From DDH964 sp963763205 (GTDB taxonomy: Bacteria; Desulfobacterota; Desulfuromonadia; Desulfuromonadales; DDH964), in NCBI GenBank assembly GCA_963763205.1, contig CAVXNQ010000013.1, positions 1-64,000 on the forward strand: a stretch of DNA of 64,000 nt. Direction: 5' to 3'. A model generated the notes under the pieces. It saw nothing but the letters and a program-made list of their open reading frames with translations, searched no databases and had not been told where the DNA came from. A program made the position numbers and the translations under genes. Positions 55,421-63,928 of this stretch are shown here, in pieces (positions within the stretch are counted from its first letter, which is position 1; every line of letters starts with the position of its first letter).

Positions 55421-56350
55421 CTAGCTTTCGAAGCTGTCGCAAAGCGCCTTGACCACCCGGAAACGATGGTCGACCAGCCCTTGCAGGGAGGCCAGCTCGT
55501 CCTGCTTGAGGTGCTTGAACTTGCCGAGCAGGCCGGTGAGCTGCTCCACCGGTTTCGGCGTCTTGACCTGGTGGGTCATGCGGAACACGCCGTTCTCCGC
55601 CTCCCAGAGGGGGAAGTAGTTGGTCTGCACCGCGGTCCGGCAGACCTGGATCGAGGCGTCGGTGGGCATCTTCCAGCCGACGTTGCAGGGGGTGAAGACG
55701 TGCAGGTAGGCGAAGCCGTGTTTGGCCGCCTCCTTGGCCTTGACCAGTTTCTTGGCGTAGTCCTCGAGGTGGCTCAAGGTGGCGGTGGCGACGTAGGGAA
55801 CCTCGTGCATCGCCATCACCATCGGCATGTTCTTCGAGCCGGTGGTCTTGCCCCGCCCCTCGCTGCCGACCTGGGTGGTGCTGGTCGCCGCGCCGAAGGG
55901 GGTGCCGCTGCTGCGCTGGATGCCGGTGTTCATGTAGCCTTCGTTGTCGTAGCAGATGTAGATCATCTTCTCGTTGCGCTCGGCGGCACCGGAGAGGGGC
56001 TGGAAGCCGACGTCCATGGCGCAGCCGTCGCCGGTGTAGCAGACCACCGTCGCTTCCTTGCCGGCCTTCTGGTAGGCCCGGGTCAGGCCGGTGGCGCTGG
56101 AGGCGACCCCGGTCATGGTACAGGCGTAGTGCGCGTGCTTGTGCCAGGCGCCGGTGTTGGCGCCGTTCAAAACCGGGGCGGAGCAGGAGGGGGTGCCGAC
56201 GAAGATGGCATCCTTGCCCAGCACCCGGGAGATGAAGCGCAGGTTGTGCTCCAGGGTGCAGCCGGAACAGAAGGCGACGCCGCCGGAGAACTGGTCCTCA
56301 CCCTGGTAGTACTCGGTGACCTTGGGTAGTTTTTTCGCTGTATTGGACAT
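55421..56350 (-). CDS. porB: 2-oxoacid:ferredoxin oxidoreductase, beta (ThDP) subunit
   Basis: This 309-residue subunit binds thiamine diphosphate. GVAFCSGCTLEHNLRFISRV gives two cluster cysteines, GTPSCSAPV a third and HVFTPCNVGW the fourth. The ThDP motif is CYTGDGCAMDVGFQPLSGAA ending in YDNEGYMNTGIQRSSGTPFG. The TPFGAATST stretch is typical of pyruvate or branched-chain (Por/Vor) enzymes, not 2-oxoglutarate ones. With Ptb and Buk upstream a branched-chain 2-oxoacid enzyme (Vor) is as likely as Por. Confidence 0.9.
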   Translation of the reverse strand: MSNTAKKLPKVTEYYQGEDQFSGGVAFCSGCTLEHNLRFISRVLGKDAIFVGTPSCSAPVLNGANTGAWHKHAHYACTMTGVASSATGLTRAYQKAGKEATVVCYTGDGCAMDVGFQPLSGAAERNEKMIYICYDNEGYMNTGIQRSSGTPFGAATSTTQVGSEGRGKTTGSKNMPMVMAMHEVPYVATATLSHLEDYAKKLVKAKEAAKHGFAYLHVFTPCNVGWKMPTDASIQVCRTAVQTNYFPLWEAENGVFRMTHQVKTPKPVEQLTGLLGKFKHLKQDELASLQGLVDHRFRVVKALCDSFES

Positions 56351-56359
56351 GATTTCTCC

Positions 56360-57562
56360 TTATTCCCCGCTGGCCAGCCAGGCCACTTCCTGGTAGGCGT
56401 TGCCCTGGGCGGCGCTGTGGATGTCGTCGACCATCCGCTCGATGCTCGGTTTGGTGATGTCCATGTTCGCCAGGCCGTCGACGAAGCTGAGCATCGGCAC
56501 GATGCCGATCCCCGGGGTGAGGGCCTTGATTTCCTGGAAGATCGGCCCGCAGTCCCAGCCGAAGGCGATGCTGCGGTCGAGCACGCCGATCGCCTTTTTC
56601 CCCTTGAGGGCCGCGGTCAGCCGTTCCTTGGGGAAGGGGCGGTACATGCGCAGCTTCACCAGGCCGATCTTGATCCCCTGTGCGCGCTTGGCGTCGACCA
56701 CGGTGCGGGCGGTGCCGACGGCGCTCCCCGAGGTGACCAGGACGATGTCGGCGTCCTCGGTGCGGTATTCTTCGACCTGGCCGCCATAGCTGCGGCCGAA
56801 CACCTCGGCGAAGGCGGCGTCCACCGCTTCGAACTTCTCCTTGGAGCGCTCCATGGCCGCCATGTGCTTGCGCCGCAGCTCGACGAAGCCGGCCCCCAGG
56901 CCGTGGGCGCCGCAGCCCAGCGAAGAGCCGGGATCGAGGGTCATCCTTTTAGGCTGGTCCTCCAGGGGAGCGAGGAAAGCGTCGACATCGTGCTGCGCGG
57001 CGATCTCCACCGATTCGGCGAGGAAGGAGAGGTAGTAGCCGTCGTAGTTGACCATGACCGGCAGCTGCACGTCGAAATCCTCGGCGAGGCGGTAGGCCAT
57101 GATGGTCAGGTCGAAGATCTCCTGGCCGCTCTCGGCGATGAGCTGGATCCAGCCGGTGTCGCGGGTCGAGATCATGTCCTGCTGGCCGGAACAGACGGCG
57201 TGGATCCCCGGCGGTTCGCGGTTGACGTTGATCATGACCACCGGCGCCCGGTAGCCCGCGGTCTGGAACATGGCGTCGTACATGAAGACCAGACCGTAGG
57301 AGGAGGTGGCGGTGAAAACCCGGGCGCCGGCCATGGAGGCGCCGCAGACCACGTTCTGGGCCGAGTTCTCCCCTTCGACGGCGACCATCTCGGCGTCGAG
57401 GGTGCCGTTGGCGTGGAAGTTCTCCAACTGCTCGATGACCTCGCTCTGCGGCGTGATCGGATAGAGGGAAACGACATCGGGACGACACAGCCGGGCCGCG
57501 TAGGCCGCGGCCGCGTTACCGGTAATGACCTTGAATTGCTTACTTTTCGCCAGTGCTTCCAT
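56360..57562 (-). CDS. porA: 2-oxoacid:ferredoxin oxidoreductase, alpha subunit
   Basis: This subunit has 400 residues from ATG 57562, 6 bases after AAGGAG and inside the end of the delta gene (23-base overlap). It carries VVSLYPITPQSEVIEQLENF, VAVEGENSAQNVVCGASMAG, VFTATSSYGLVFMYDAMFQT and HAVCSGQQDMISTRDTGWIQ, all conserved in domain I of pyruvate and 2-oxoisovalerate oxidoreductases. Domain II ends with FVDGLANMDITKPSIERMV. It binds the 2-oxo acid and CoA together with the beta subunit. Confidence 0.92.
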   Translation of the reverse strand: MEALAKSKQFKVITGNAAAAYAARLCRPDVVSLYPITPQSEVIEQLENFHANGTLDAEMVAVEGENSAQNVVCGASMAGARVFTATSSYGLVFMYDAMFQTAGYRAPVVMINVNREPPGIHAVCSGQQDMISTRDTGWIQLIAESGQEIFDLTIMAYRLAEDFDVQLPVMVNYDGYYLSFLAESVEIAAQHDVDAFLAPLEDQPKRMTLDPGSSLGCGAHGLGAGFVELRRKHMAAMERSKEKFEAVDAAFAEVFGRSYGGQVEEYRTEDADIVLVTSGSAVGTARTVVDAKRAQGIKIGLVKLRMYRPFPKERLTAALKGKKAIGVLDRSIAFGWDCGPIFQEIKALTPGIGIVPMLSFVDGLANMDITKPSIERMVDDIHSAAQGNAYQEVAWLASGE

Positions 57563-57857
57563 CGGCATCTCCTTCGGGGACCATGACGATCGCCTTGGTG
57601 GGACATTCCTTGGCACAGATTCCACAGCCCTTGCAGAACTCCAGGTCGATGGGGAAGTGATCTTCCGCCACGCCGATGCACTGCGGGGGGCAATAGAGGT
57701 AACAGAGCCCGCAATAGACGCATTTCTCCTGGTTCAGGATCGGTCGCGTCGTTCTCCAGGTGCCGGTGGGCAGGCACAGCGGCTCCTTGGAGCCATCGCA
57801 CCAGGCGGCTTCGGTGGCGAAGATACCACCGGGCTTCTTGTCGTTGTTCACTGCCAT
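57540..57857 (-). CDS. porD: 2-oxoacid:ferredoxin oxidoreductase, delta (ferredoxin-like) subunit
   Basis: This 105-residue subunit has two 4Fe-4S motifs: CVYCGLCYLYCPPQC and CKGCGICAKECPTKA. It passes electrons from the catalytic subunits to external ferredoxin. The N-terminal ~40 residues (KPGGIFATEAAWCDGSKEPL) form the usual delta extension. It overlaps the gamma gene by 10 bases and alpha by 23. Confidence 0.93.
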   Translation of the reverse strand: MAVNNDKKPGGIFATEAAWCDGSKEPLCLPTGTWRTTRPILNQEKCVYCGLCYLYCPPQCIGVAEDHFPIDLEFCKGCGICAKECPTKAIVMVPEGDADGSTGEK

Positions 57858-58399
57858 GTGCGCACCTCGACTTCCTCGTAACCGCGCTCGGCGTTACGGA
57901 TGTTTTTCCGCAGCATCTCCCCCTCGAAGTACTCGCCGAGTCCCTTGATCACCGACTCGAGCTTGAGCCAGCCGGTGGCGGCGGCCAGGGCCCCCAACAG
58001 GCAGGTGTTGGGGATGTCGCGGCCGATCTCCTCGACGGCGATGCGGGTGGCGTCGACCGTGCCGGCCAGCGCCAGGTTGTCGCTCATGCGCTCGGCCGGG
58101 GCGCTCTTGCCGTTGAGGATCAGCACCCCGCCGGGCTTGAGACCGTTGAACAGGCCGTCGAGCTTGAGCAGGGTCGGATCGACGACCATCAGGCAGTCGG
58201 GGGTGTAAATCTGGCTTTTCTCCCGGATCTGCGCTTCGTCGAAGCGGGTGAAGGCCACCACCGGCATGCCGCGCCGCTCGAACCCGTACATCGGGAAACT
58301 GGCGACGCACTTGCCTTCGATGGCCGCGGCGGAGGCCAGCATCTTGGCCGCGAGCACCGCGCCCTGTCCGCCTCGTCCATGCAGTCTGACTTCTTTCAT
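57848..58399 (-). CDS. porG: 2-oxoacid:ferredoxin oxidoreductase, gamma subunit
   Basis: This 183-residue subunit starts at ATG 58399 after AAGGAAG. MKEVRLHGRGGQGAVLAAKM and FPMYGFERRGMPVVAFTRFD are the gamma-family motifs. The order gamma-delta-alpha-beta is that of four-subunit Por/Vor enzymes. It is separated from ptb by about 240 bases containing an inverted repeat, so differential expression is possible. Confidence 0.92.
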   Translation of the reverse strand: MKEVRLHGRGGQGAVLAAKMLASAAAIEGKCVASFPMYGFERRGMPVVAFTRFDEAQIREKSQIYTPDCLMVVDPTLLKLDGLFNGLKPGGVLILNGKSAPAERMSDNLALAGTVDATRIAVEEIGRDIPNTCLLGALAAATGWLKLESVIKGLGEYFEGEMLRKNIRNAERGYEEVEVRTWQ

Positions 58400-58447
58400 G
58401 CCTTCTTCCTTTCGGTTACCGGGTCTTTGGTTAAGTCGCCAAGGGCG

Positions 58448-58609
58448 TCTCTCACCCGTTCGCTGCGCTCTCAAGAGCCCACGGAGGACACTGAGAAGAC
58501 CTTGAAAATATTGGCTGGTTAGGCATCAGGCTTCAGTAAATATTATTGCCCCATTCTTTTCCTCTGTGCCCTCTGTGTCCTCAAGCGACTGTAAGGAGCG
58601 GGTGAGAGA
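58448..58609. repeat. Imperfect inverted repeat between porG and ptb
   Basis: TCTCTCACCCG (58448-58458) and CGGGTGAGAGA (58599-58609) are the outer arms; inner arms include GGAGGACACTGAG and CTCTGTGTCCTC. A CCTCTGTGCCCTCTGTGTCC stretch is a motif seen in dispersed bacterial repeats (recollection). No gene is present. Confidence 0.65.
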
Positions 58610-58640
58610 TGCCCCTGGCTGTTGTCCGGACCGCGCCGCT

Positions 58641-59537
58641 TCAGGAGATGTAGGCGGCGAGGGCAATGGTGTTGAGCATCGTCTCCATCGAGTCGGAACG
58701 GGAGGTCATGACGATCGGCGCCTTGGCCCCCAGAACCGCCGTGGCGATCTCCTTTTGCGCCCAGAAGACCAGCGCCTTGTGCAGGGGGTTGGCCACCTGG
58801 AGATTGGGGGCCAAGAGGATGTCGGCCTGGCCAGCGACCTCGCCGTGCAGGTTCTTGTAGCGGGCCGCCTCCAGGGAGACGGCATTGTCGAAGGCCAGGG
58901 GGCCGTCGATGATGCAGTCCCTGATCTGCCCCCGCTCCGCCATCTTGCTCAGGATCGCGGCGTCGAGGGTGTCCGGCAGGGCCGGGTTGACCACCTCCAC
59001 GGCCGAGAGGGCCGCGACCCTCGGTCTTTCGTAGCCGAGCTTGCGGGCCAGCCAGACCGCGTTCTCGACGATCTTCACCTTCTCCTGGAGATCCGGGCTG
59101 ATGTTGATGGCGCAGTCGGTGATGATCTGCAACCCCTCCCCCTCGACCTTCCCGTAGAGGGTGACCTCGCTGATGATGCGGTTGTCGTTGAGCCCCTTCT
59201 CCTTGTCGAGGATCGCCTTGAGGAAGGTGGCGGTGGGGAGGTTCCCCTTCATGATGGCGCCGGCCCGCCCCTCGACCACCAGCTTGACCGCGGCGGCGGC
59301 GGACTCCTTCGGCGTGGGGCAATCGAGCAGCTCGATGCCGGTCAGATCGAGGCGGTGTTCCTCGGCCAGGGCCCGGATCTTTCCCGCGTCGCCGGTCAGG
59401 ATGAAATCGGCGATCTTCTGCTGCCGGGCGGCCTTGACCAGCTTCACCACCTCCGAGCCTTCGGCCGCGGCGATGGCAATGGTTTTGGGGGGCATATCCC
59501 GGACGGCACCCAACAGCTCTGCAAAGGAATTTATCAT
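58641..59537 (-). CDS. ptb: Phosphate butyryl/acetyltransferase
   Basis: This 298-residue enzyme converts acyl-CoA plus phosphate to acyl phosphate. ADFILTGDAGKIRALAEEHR, VKLVVEGRAGAIMKGNLPTA and ITDCAINISPDLQEKVKIVE are typical of Ptb, as is APIVMTSRSDSMETMLNTIA at the end. The length is that of Ptb rather than the longer Pta. It forms a pair with the kinase gene 13 bases upstream. Confidence 0.9.
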   Translation of the reverse strand: MINSFAELLGAVRDMPPKTIAIAAAEGSEVVKLVKAARQQKIADFILTGDAGKIRALAEEHRLDLTGIELLDCPTPKESAAAAVKLVVEGRAGAIMKGNLPTATFLKAILDKEKGLNDNRIISEVTLYGKVEGEGLQIITDCAINISPDLQEKVKIVENAVWLARKLGYERPRVAALSAVEVVNPALPDTLDAAILSKMAERGQIRDCIIDGPLAFDNAVSLEAARYKNLHGEVAGQADILLAPNLQVANPLHKALVFWAQKEIATAVLGAKAPIVMTSRSDSMETMLNTIALAAYIS

Positions 59538-59550
59538 GGCATGGCCTCGC

Positions 59551-60624
59551 TCAGTAAGTGGAGAGGGCTTCCTTGCCCTCGAGAAAGCGGAGTGCCCCGG
59601 CGGCCAGGGCCTCCATTTCGTTCTCGCCGGGGTCGAGGTAGACCGGGGCGATGAAGGCGATCCTGCTGCGCAGCTTGTCGACCAGGGTTTTCGAGTAGGC
59701 GAGGCTGCCGGTCAGGGCAATCGCCTCCACCTCTCCGGCGAGAACGGCGGCGCAGGCGCCGATCTCCTTGGCCACCTGATAGGCCATGGCTTCGAAGACC
59801 TCGGCCGCCTGCCCATCGCCGGCGGCGATGCGGCGCTCGATCTCCCGGCCGTCGGTGGTTCCCAGGTAGGCCACCAGCCCGCCCTTGCCTTGGATCAGTT
59901 TCAGGATCTCGTCCCTGGAGTAGTCGCCGCTGAAGCAGAGCCGGACCAGGTCCCCCGTCGGCAGGCTGCCGGCGCGCTCGGGGGAGAAGGGGCCGTCGCC
60001 GTCGAGGGCGTTGTTGACGTCGAGCACCTTCCCCTGATGGTGCGCCCCCACCGAGATCCCTCCGCCCAGGTGGGCGACGATGAGGTTGACCTGGTCGTAA
60101 TCCTTGCCCAGTTGAGCCGCGATCTTGCGCGCGGTGGCTTTCTGGTTCAGGGCGTGGAAGCTGCTCTGCCGGGCAATCTGGGGGATGCCGGAATAGCGGG
60201 CCAGCGGGCCGAACTCGTCAGTGGTGGGCGGGTCCAGAGTCAGAACCGGGATGTTGCGCTCTTTGCCCAAGTCGTGGGCGACCATCCCGCCGACGATGTT
60301 GGGGTGCTGGCCGAAGCGACCGCTTTGCATGTCCGCGATCATTCGGGAGCAGATGGGGTAGGTCCCCCCGGGGATCGGCTTGGTATTCCCTCCCCGGCAG
60401 GCAATGGCGTCGAACGCCTCCAGGTTGACGGCATGCTTGGCCAGAGTCGACAAAATGGCCTCTTTGCGGATTTCGTATTGATCGAAAATGGTCTTGAACT
60501 CTTTCAACTGGTCGGCCGGGTGGTGGACCGATTCGCTGACCCGCATGGTCCCGGCTTCGAAGACGCCGATCTTGGTCGAGGTGGAGCCAAGGTTGATGAT
60601 CAGAATGCGCTTGGGGCAGTCCAT
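59551..60624 (-). CDS. buk: Butyrate kinase
   Basis: This 357-residue ASKHA kinase makes ATP from acyl phosphate. MDCPKRILIINLGSTSTKIG is the first phosphate motif, VNLIVAHLGGGISVGAHHQG the second, and VEAIALTGSLAYSKTLVDKL the adenosine motif. It is the first gene of the buk-ptb-porGDAB group. Together these would take a (branched-chain) 2-oxo acid to a carboxylic acid, one ATP and reduced ferredoxin. Confidence 0.92.
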   Translation of the reverse strand: MDCPKRILIINLGSTSTKIGVFEAGTMRVSESVHHPADQLKEFKTIFDQYEIRKEAILSTLAKHAVNLEAFDAIACRGGNTKPIPGGTYPICSRMIADMQSGRFGQHPNIVGGMVAHDLGKERNIPVLTLDPPTTDEFGPLARYSGIPQIARQSSFHALNQKATARKIAAQLGKDYDQVNLIVAHLGGGISVGAHHQGKVLDVNNALDGDGPFSPERAGSLPTGDLVRLCFSGDYSRDEILKLIQGKGGLVAYLGTTDGREIERRIAAGDGQAAEVFEAMAYQVAKEIGACAAVLAGEVEAIALTGSLAYSKTLVDKLRSRIAFIAPVYLDPGENEMEALAAGALRFLEGKEALSTY

Positions 60625-60873
60625 GGTTACCTCTTCCGGATCATTTCAGCAGGGCCGTTGACAAGCTCCCGGGCGACGTCGCCAGAGCGGGCAGGTTCTC
60701 GATCGAAGGAGAAAAACGTCCTGTCCAGTTTAGTGCCCGGGGCTCGGCGGGTCGATGATGTTTTGGCTATATCCGGCATGCGGTTTGCGTCATAAGGTGC
60801 CGTAAATAACTTAAAAAACACCTATTTGAAACTTCGCCGCCGGGCGCCCGCAGCCCTCTTCCCAAAACGGGCC

Positions 60874-60905
60874 GGGTCCGTCGGACCTTTCGATCCGACG
60901 GACCC
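60874..60905 (-). terminator. Terminator of the old-yellow-enzyme gene
   Basis: A perfect 12-bp stem GGGTCCGTCGGA / TCCGACGGACCC with an 8-base loop starts 7 bases after the stop. On the minus strand it is followed by GGCCCGTTTTGGG. Confidence 0.75.
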
Positions 60906-60911
60906 GGAGTT

Positions 60912-63020
60912 CTAGATCTTCAGTCCGACCTTGCAGCCTTCCCGCATCGCGTCGACGATCAGCCCCGGTTTCTCGGAACTGCCGACGTTGTAGACCTCTT
61001 TGACCAGGTGCCCGAGGCGCGCCATGATTTCGCGGTTGGGGGCGAATTCCTGGGTGGCGCAGATGTTGCCGGCTTCCAGCAGCCGCTCCTCGCCGTCCTT
61101 GTCGGTGATGACAAGGCCGCGACCGGTCACCTCCTTGAATTGGACGTCGGTGATGATCGGGATCTGCTTCTTCTTCATCCAGGGCCAGAGATTCATCAGG
61201 TCGTCGCCGGTCATCCCTTCACCCAGCTCCGCGGCCGGACCGTTGTGCACCATGGTGACCTTGCGCTTGCGCTTGGTGAGGAACTCGGTCAGCTCGCAGC
61301 CATGCAGGGTGCCGCCGGTGACCACCACGTTTTTGCTCACCGGCATCCAGATCCGGGTCAGTTTCTCCAGGGTGATGGGGCTGAGGAACTTGAGGAAGAA
61401 CTTCAGCTGGTGGTGCAGATCTCCCGGGGTCAGGACCTTGCGCCGGGTGCCTCCCGGAACCTGGAACTTGGTGTAGGCGGAGCCGGCGGCGACGACCAGC
61501 ACGTCGGGATGTTCCTTGGCGATGACGGCGGGCGTCACCTCGGTCTTCAGGTGCACCTTGACCCCTTCCTTTTCAATCTGGGTCTTCAGGTACTTGACGA
61601 AGGTCAGGATATCCACCGTCTCGAGGTGCTTGACCATGCTGGCGACGGGGAGCAGTCCTCCCAGCCAGGAAGCCTTTTCGTAAAGGACCACCTCGTGGCC
61701 GCGCAGGGCCGCCACCCGTGCGGCCTCCATTCCGGCCGGGCCGCCGCCGACGACCAGAACCTTCTTTTTCTTCTTCGCCGGCTGGCATTGGAATTCCGGA
61801 AAGAGCTCCCGTCCCAGGGTGGCGTTGATCCGGCAGTTCAGCCGTTTGTTTTTGTTGCGCTCATCCATGCAGTGCAGGCAGCCGTGGCACCAGCGAATAT
61901 CCTCCATGTGGCCGGCGGCGACCTTGTTGGGCAGCTCCGGGTCGGCCAAAAGCCGCCGGGTCATGCCGACCATGTCGAGGCTCCCTTTTTGCAGATATTC
62001 CTCGCCGAGGACGGGATCGAGGCGGCAGGCGGTCCACAAGGGGATTTTCGCCCCGGCGGCCTTGACCGCCTCGACCAGGGGCACCGTGGCGCCCTTGCCG
62101 CCCCGGCTCCAGTCGAGGCCCTCGGGCAGGTGCTCGGGCGGCTCGGGGTAGAGAATGCGGTCGGGTTGCAGCAGCCCCTCGCGGTGGCCGTACTTCTCGG
62201 CGCGGCAGTTGATGCCGTCGGCCACTTCGGCGACCAGTTTGGCCATCTGCGCCCCCTCCTCGATGGTGGTCGCCCGCGGGTGGCCATATTCGGCGATATT
62301 CATCAGCACCACCACGGTAAGGCCGGGGCAGCGTTTTTTGACTTCGACGATGATGTTGCGGATGAAGCGGGTGCGGTTTTCGTAGCTTTGCGGGCCGTAC
62401 TCGTCGGTGCGCTTGTTCCAGACCCGGGAGAGGAAGGTGTTTCCCTGGTGGCAGGTGCCGTGGTTGATTTCCACGGCATCGAAGCCGGCCTTGTAGGCCC
62501 GTTCGGCGGCACTGACCCAGTATTCGATCTGCCTGGCGATATCTTCCTTGGTCATCTCCCGGCAGGGGTTGAAGTCCGGCCCGGGCAACTCCTCCTGGGT
62601 CATCGTCGAGGCGCCCTGGGTGTCGCGGGATTTCGGCAGCAGCCCGGTGGGGTTCCAGGGGCCGGCATGCTGGAACTGGATCGAAGCGACCGCGCCTTGC
62701 TTCTTGATCGCCTCGGCCAGCTTCTGGTAGCCGGGGATGAACTTGTCGTCGGTGAAATGGAGCTGGACGCCGGCGATCGGCGTGTCGCCGTCGTAGTGGA
62801 TGTGCTGGATGCCCAGCGGATACTCGACGCCGCAGGACTCGACCGTTACCCACCCCGTCCCGCCTTTGGCCAGGCGCTCGTAGAAGGCGACCATCCCCGG
62901 ACCGACGGTCTGGTCCTCCTCCATGAAGGAGGTGCCGTTGGCCGTCTTCAAAAAGCGGTTCCTGGCGGTGACGTTGCCGATCTTGCAGGGGGAGAGCAGT
63001 TTTTCGAACTGTTGGGACAT
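60912..63020 (-). CDS. NADH:flavin oxidoreductase of the 2,4-dienoyl-CoA reductase / old yellow enzyme type
   Basis: This 702-residue enzyme has three parts. Residues 1 to about 370 are an FMN TIM barrel (NRFLKTANGTSFMEEDQTVG, SIQFQHAGPWNPTGLLPKSR, GFDAVEINHGTCHQGNTFLS). A 4Fe-4S motif follows (CHGCLHCMDERNKNKRLNC). The C-terminal ~290 residues are an FAD/NAD domain with KVLVVGGGPAGMEAARVAAL. This is the FadH/trimethylamine dehydrogenase architecture. Such enzymes reduce enoyl-CoAs or other activated alkenes; the substrate here is unknown. AAGGAGCGCCAC precedes the ATG, and a strong promoter with a palindromic operator lies 50-100 bases upstream. Confidence 0.9.
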   Translation of the reverse strand: MSQQFEKLLSPCKIGNVTARNRFLKTANGTSFMEEDQTVGPGMVAFYERLAKGGTGWVTVESCGVEYPLGIQHIHYDGDTPIAGVQLHFTDDKFIPGYQKLAEAIKKQGAVASIQFQHAGPWNPTGLLPKSRDTQGASTMTQEELPGPDFNPCREMTKEDIARQIEYWVSAAERAYKAGFDAVEINHGTCHQGNTFLSRVWNKRTDEYGPQSYENRTRFIRNIIVEVKKRCPGLTVVVLMNIAEYGHPRATTIEEGAQMAKLVAEVADGINCRAEKYGHREGLLQPDRILYPEPPEHLPEGLDWSRGGKGATVPLVEAVKAAGAKIPLWTACRLDPVLGEEYLQKGSLDMVGMTRRLLADPELPNKVAAGHMEDIRWCHGCLHCMDERNKNKRLNCRINATLGRELFPEFQCQPAKKKKKVLVVGGGPAGMEAARVAALRGHEVVLYEKASWLGGLLPVASMVKHLETVDILTFVKYLKTQIEKEGVKVHLKTEVTPAVIAKEHPDVLVVAAGSAYTKFQVPGGTRRKVLTPGDLHHQLKFFLKFLSPITLEKLTRIWMPVSKNVVVTGGTLHGCELTEFLTKRKRKVTMVHNGPAAELGEGMTGDDLMNLWPWMKKKQIPIITDVQFKEVTGRGLVITDKDGEERLLEAGNICATQEFAPNREIMARLGHLVKEVYNVGSSEKPGLIVDAMREGCKVGLKI

Positions 63021-63069
63021 GTGGCGCTCCTTTCAACCGTGGAGGAGGGGACGGTTAGGTCTTTCGGCT

Positions 63070-63121
63070 GGGGTACCGTATACTGTACCCCAAGAATAGG
63101 GGCGCAGTTCACGGCTGTCAA
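63070..63121 (-). promoter_or_regulatory. Promoter and palindromic operator of the old-yellow-enzyme gene
   Basis: On the minus strand TTGACA (63116-63121) and TATTCT (63093-63098) are 17 bases apart. Directly downstream is a 22-base palindrome with one mismatched pair at 63070-63091, core GGGTACCGTATACTGTACCC. This placement is that of a repressor operator; the GntR gene 160 bases upstream is the obvious candidate. The same palindrome occurs at 48419-48442. Confidence 0.8.
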
Positions 63122-63247
63122 GGGAAATTTTTCATGGCGAACCAGGGTGCCCCGGCGGGCCCCCGGAAGGGATCCCCTCCGGGGGCGGCGGATGCTGGTG
63201 ACGGCAGGGAAGGGCGGGTCCGTAGCGGGCGAGGGAGAGGGGAGGGA

Positions 63248-63928
63248 TCAGTGCTTGCCTTCGAAGACCCGCTGGTAGATGTCCTGCTTGGCAAAGTCGA
63301 GGTGTTCGGCGATCGCTGCCTGCAGTCCCTGGGCGTCCCCGGCGTGGAGGCGGTCCAGGATGTGGCGGTGACTCTCGATGGCCCGAGTGGCGGTTTCGGG
63401 TTCGGAAAAGCTCTCGACCCGGTAGAGGAGCATTTGGCGCCGCAGGCTCTGGCAGATATCGATGAGGCGCCGGCTTTTACTGGCCTGGACCAGCAGCTCG
63501 TGAAAATCGGCATCGCGCAGAATGAAGCGGCGCGATTGCCCGGCCTGGACATCGGTTTCGGCCGCAGCGAGGTTGGCTTCGAGGGCCTCCAGTTCCGCCG
63601 GCGTGATGCGCTCCAGCGCCAGGCGCGCCGCCAGGCTCTCATTCACCTTGCGGATTTCACAAAGCTCCGCGAGATCCTCCCGGCGGATCTCCCGGACCTG
63701 GTAGCCGATCCGCGGCAGCGATTCCAGGAAACCCTCCCGTTCCAAGGCATGCAGGGCTTCCCGCACCGGCGTCCGGGAGACGCCGAGCTGTTCGGCCAGT
63801 CCGTTTTCGACGATCCGTTCGCCGGAAATGAGCTTGCCGGCGAGGATCAGCTCCATGATCAGGTTGTACACTTTTTCGCGGATGGACGGGGGCTGCTCGA
63901 TGACCAGCCCCAGATCTTTCGCCACCAT
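63248..63928 (-). CDS. GntR-family (FadR/FCD) transcriptional regulator (2)
   Basis: This protein has 226 residues from ATG 63928, 6 bases after AGGAGA. The winged helix reads SIREKVYNLIMELILAGKLI with GLAEQLGVSRTPVREALHAL, and the FCD domain has LCEIRKVNESLAARLALERI, RDADFHELLVQASKSRRLID and IESHRHILDRLHAGDAQGLQ, with metal-ligand-like D and H residues. It is probably the repressor of the downstream flavin oxidoreductase and recognises the GTATAC-centred palindrome. The region 63929-64000 holds only its upstream leader. Confidence 0.9.
   Translation of the reverse strand: MVAKDLGLVIEQPPSIREKVYNLIMELILAGKLISGERIVENGLAEQLGVSRTPVREALHALEREGFLESLPRIGYQVREIRREDLAELCEIRKVNESLAARLALERITPAELEALEANLAAAETDVQAGQSRRFILRDADFHELLVQASKSRRLIDICQSLRRQMLLYRVESFSEPETATRAIESHRHILDRLHAGDAQGLQAAIAEHLDFAKQDIYQRVFEGKH

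Noticed and set aside
60760..60811. GGCACC-TTATGAC-GC on the minus strand as a sigma-54 promoter for buk
   Set aside because: Spacing between GG and GC is 11 rather than 10 and the -12 context is poor.
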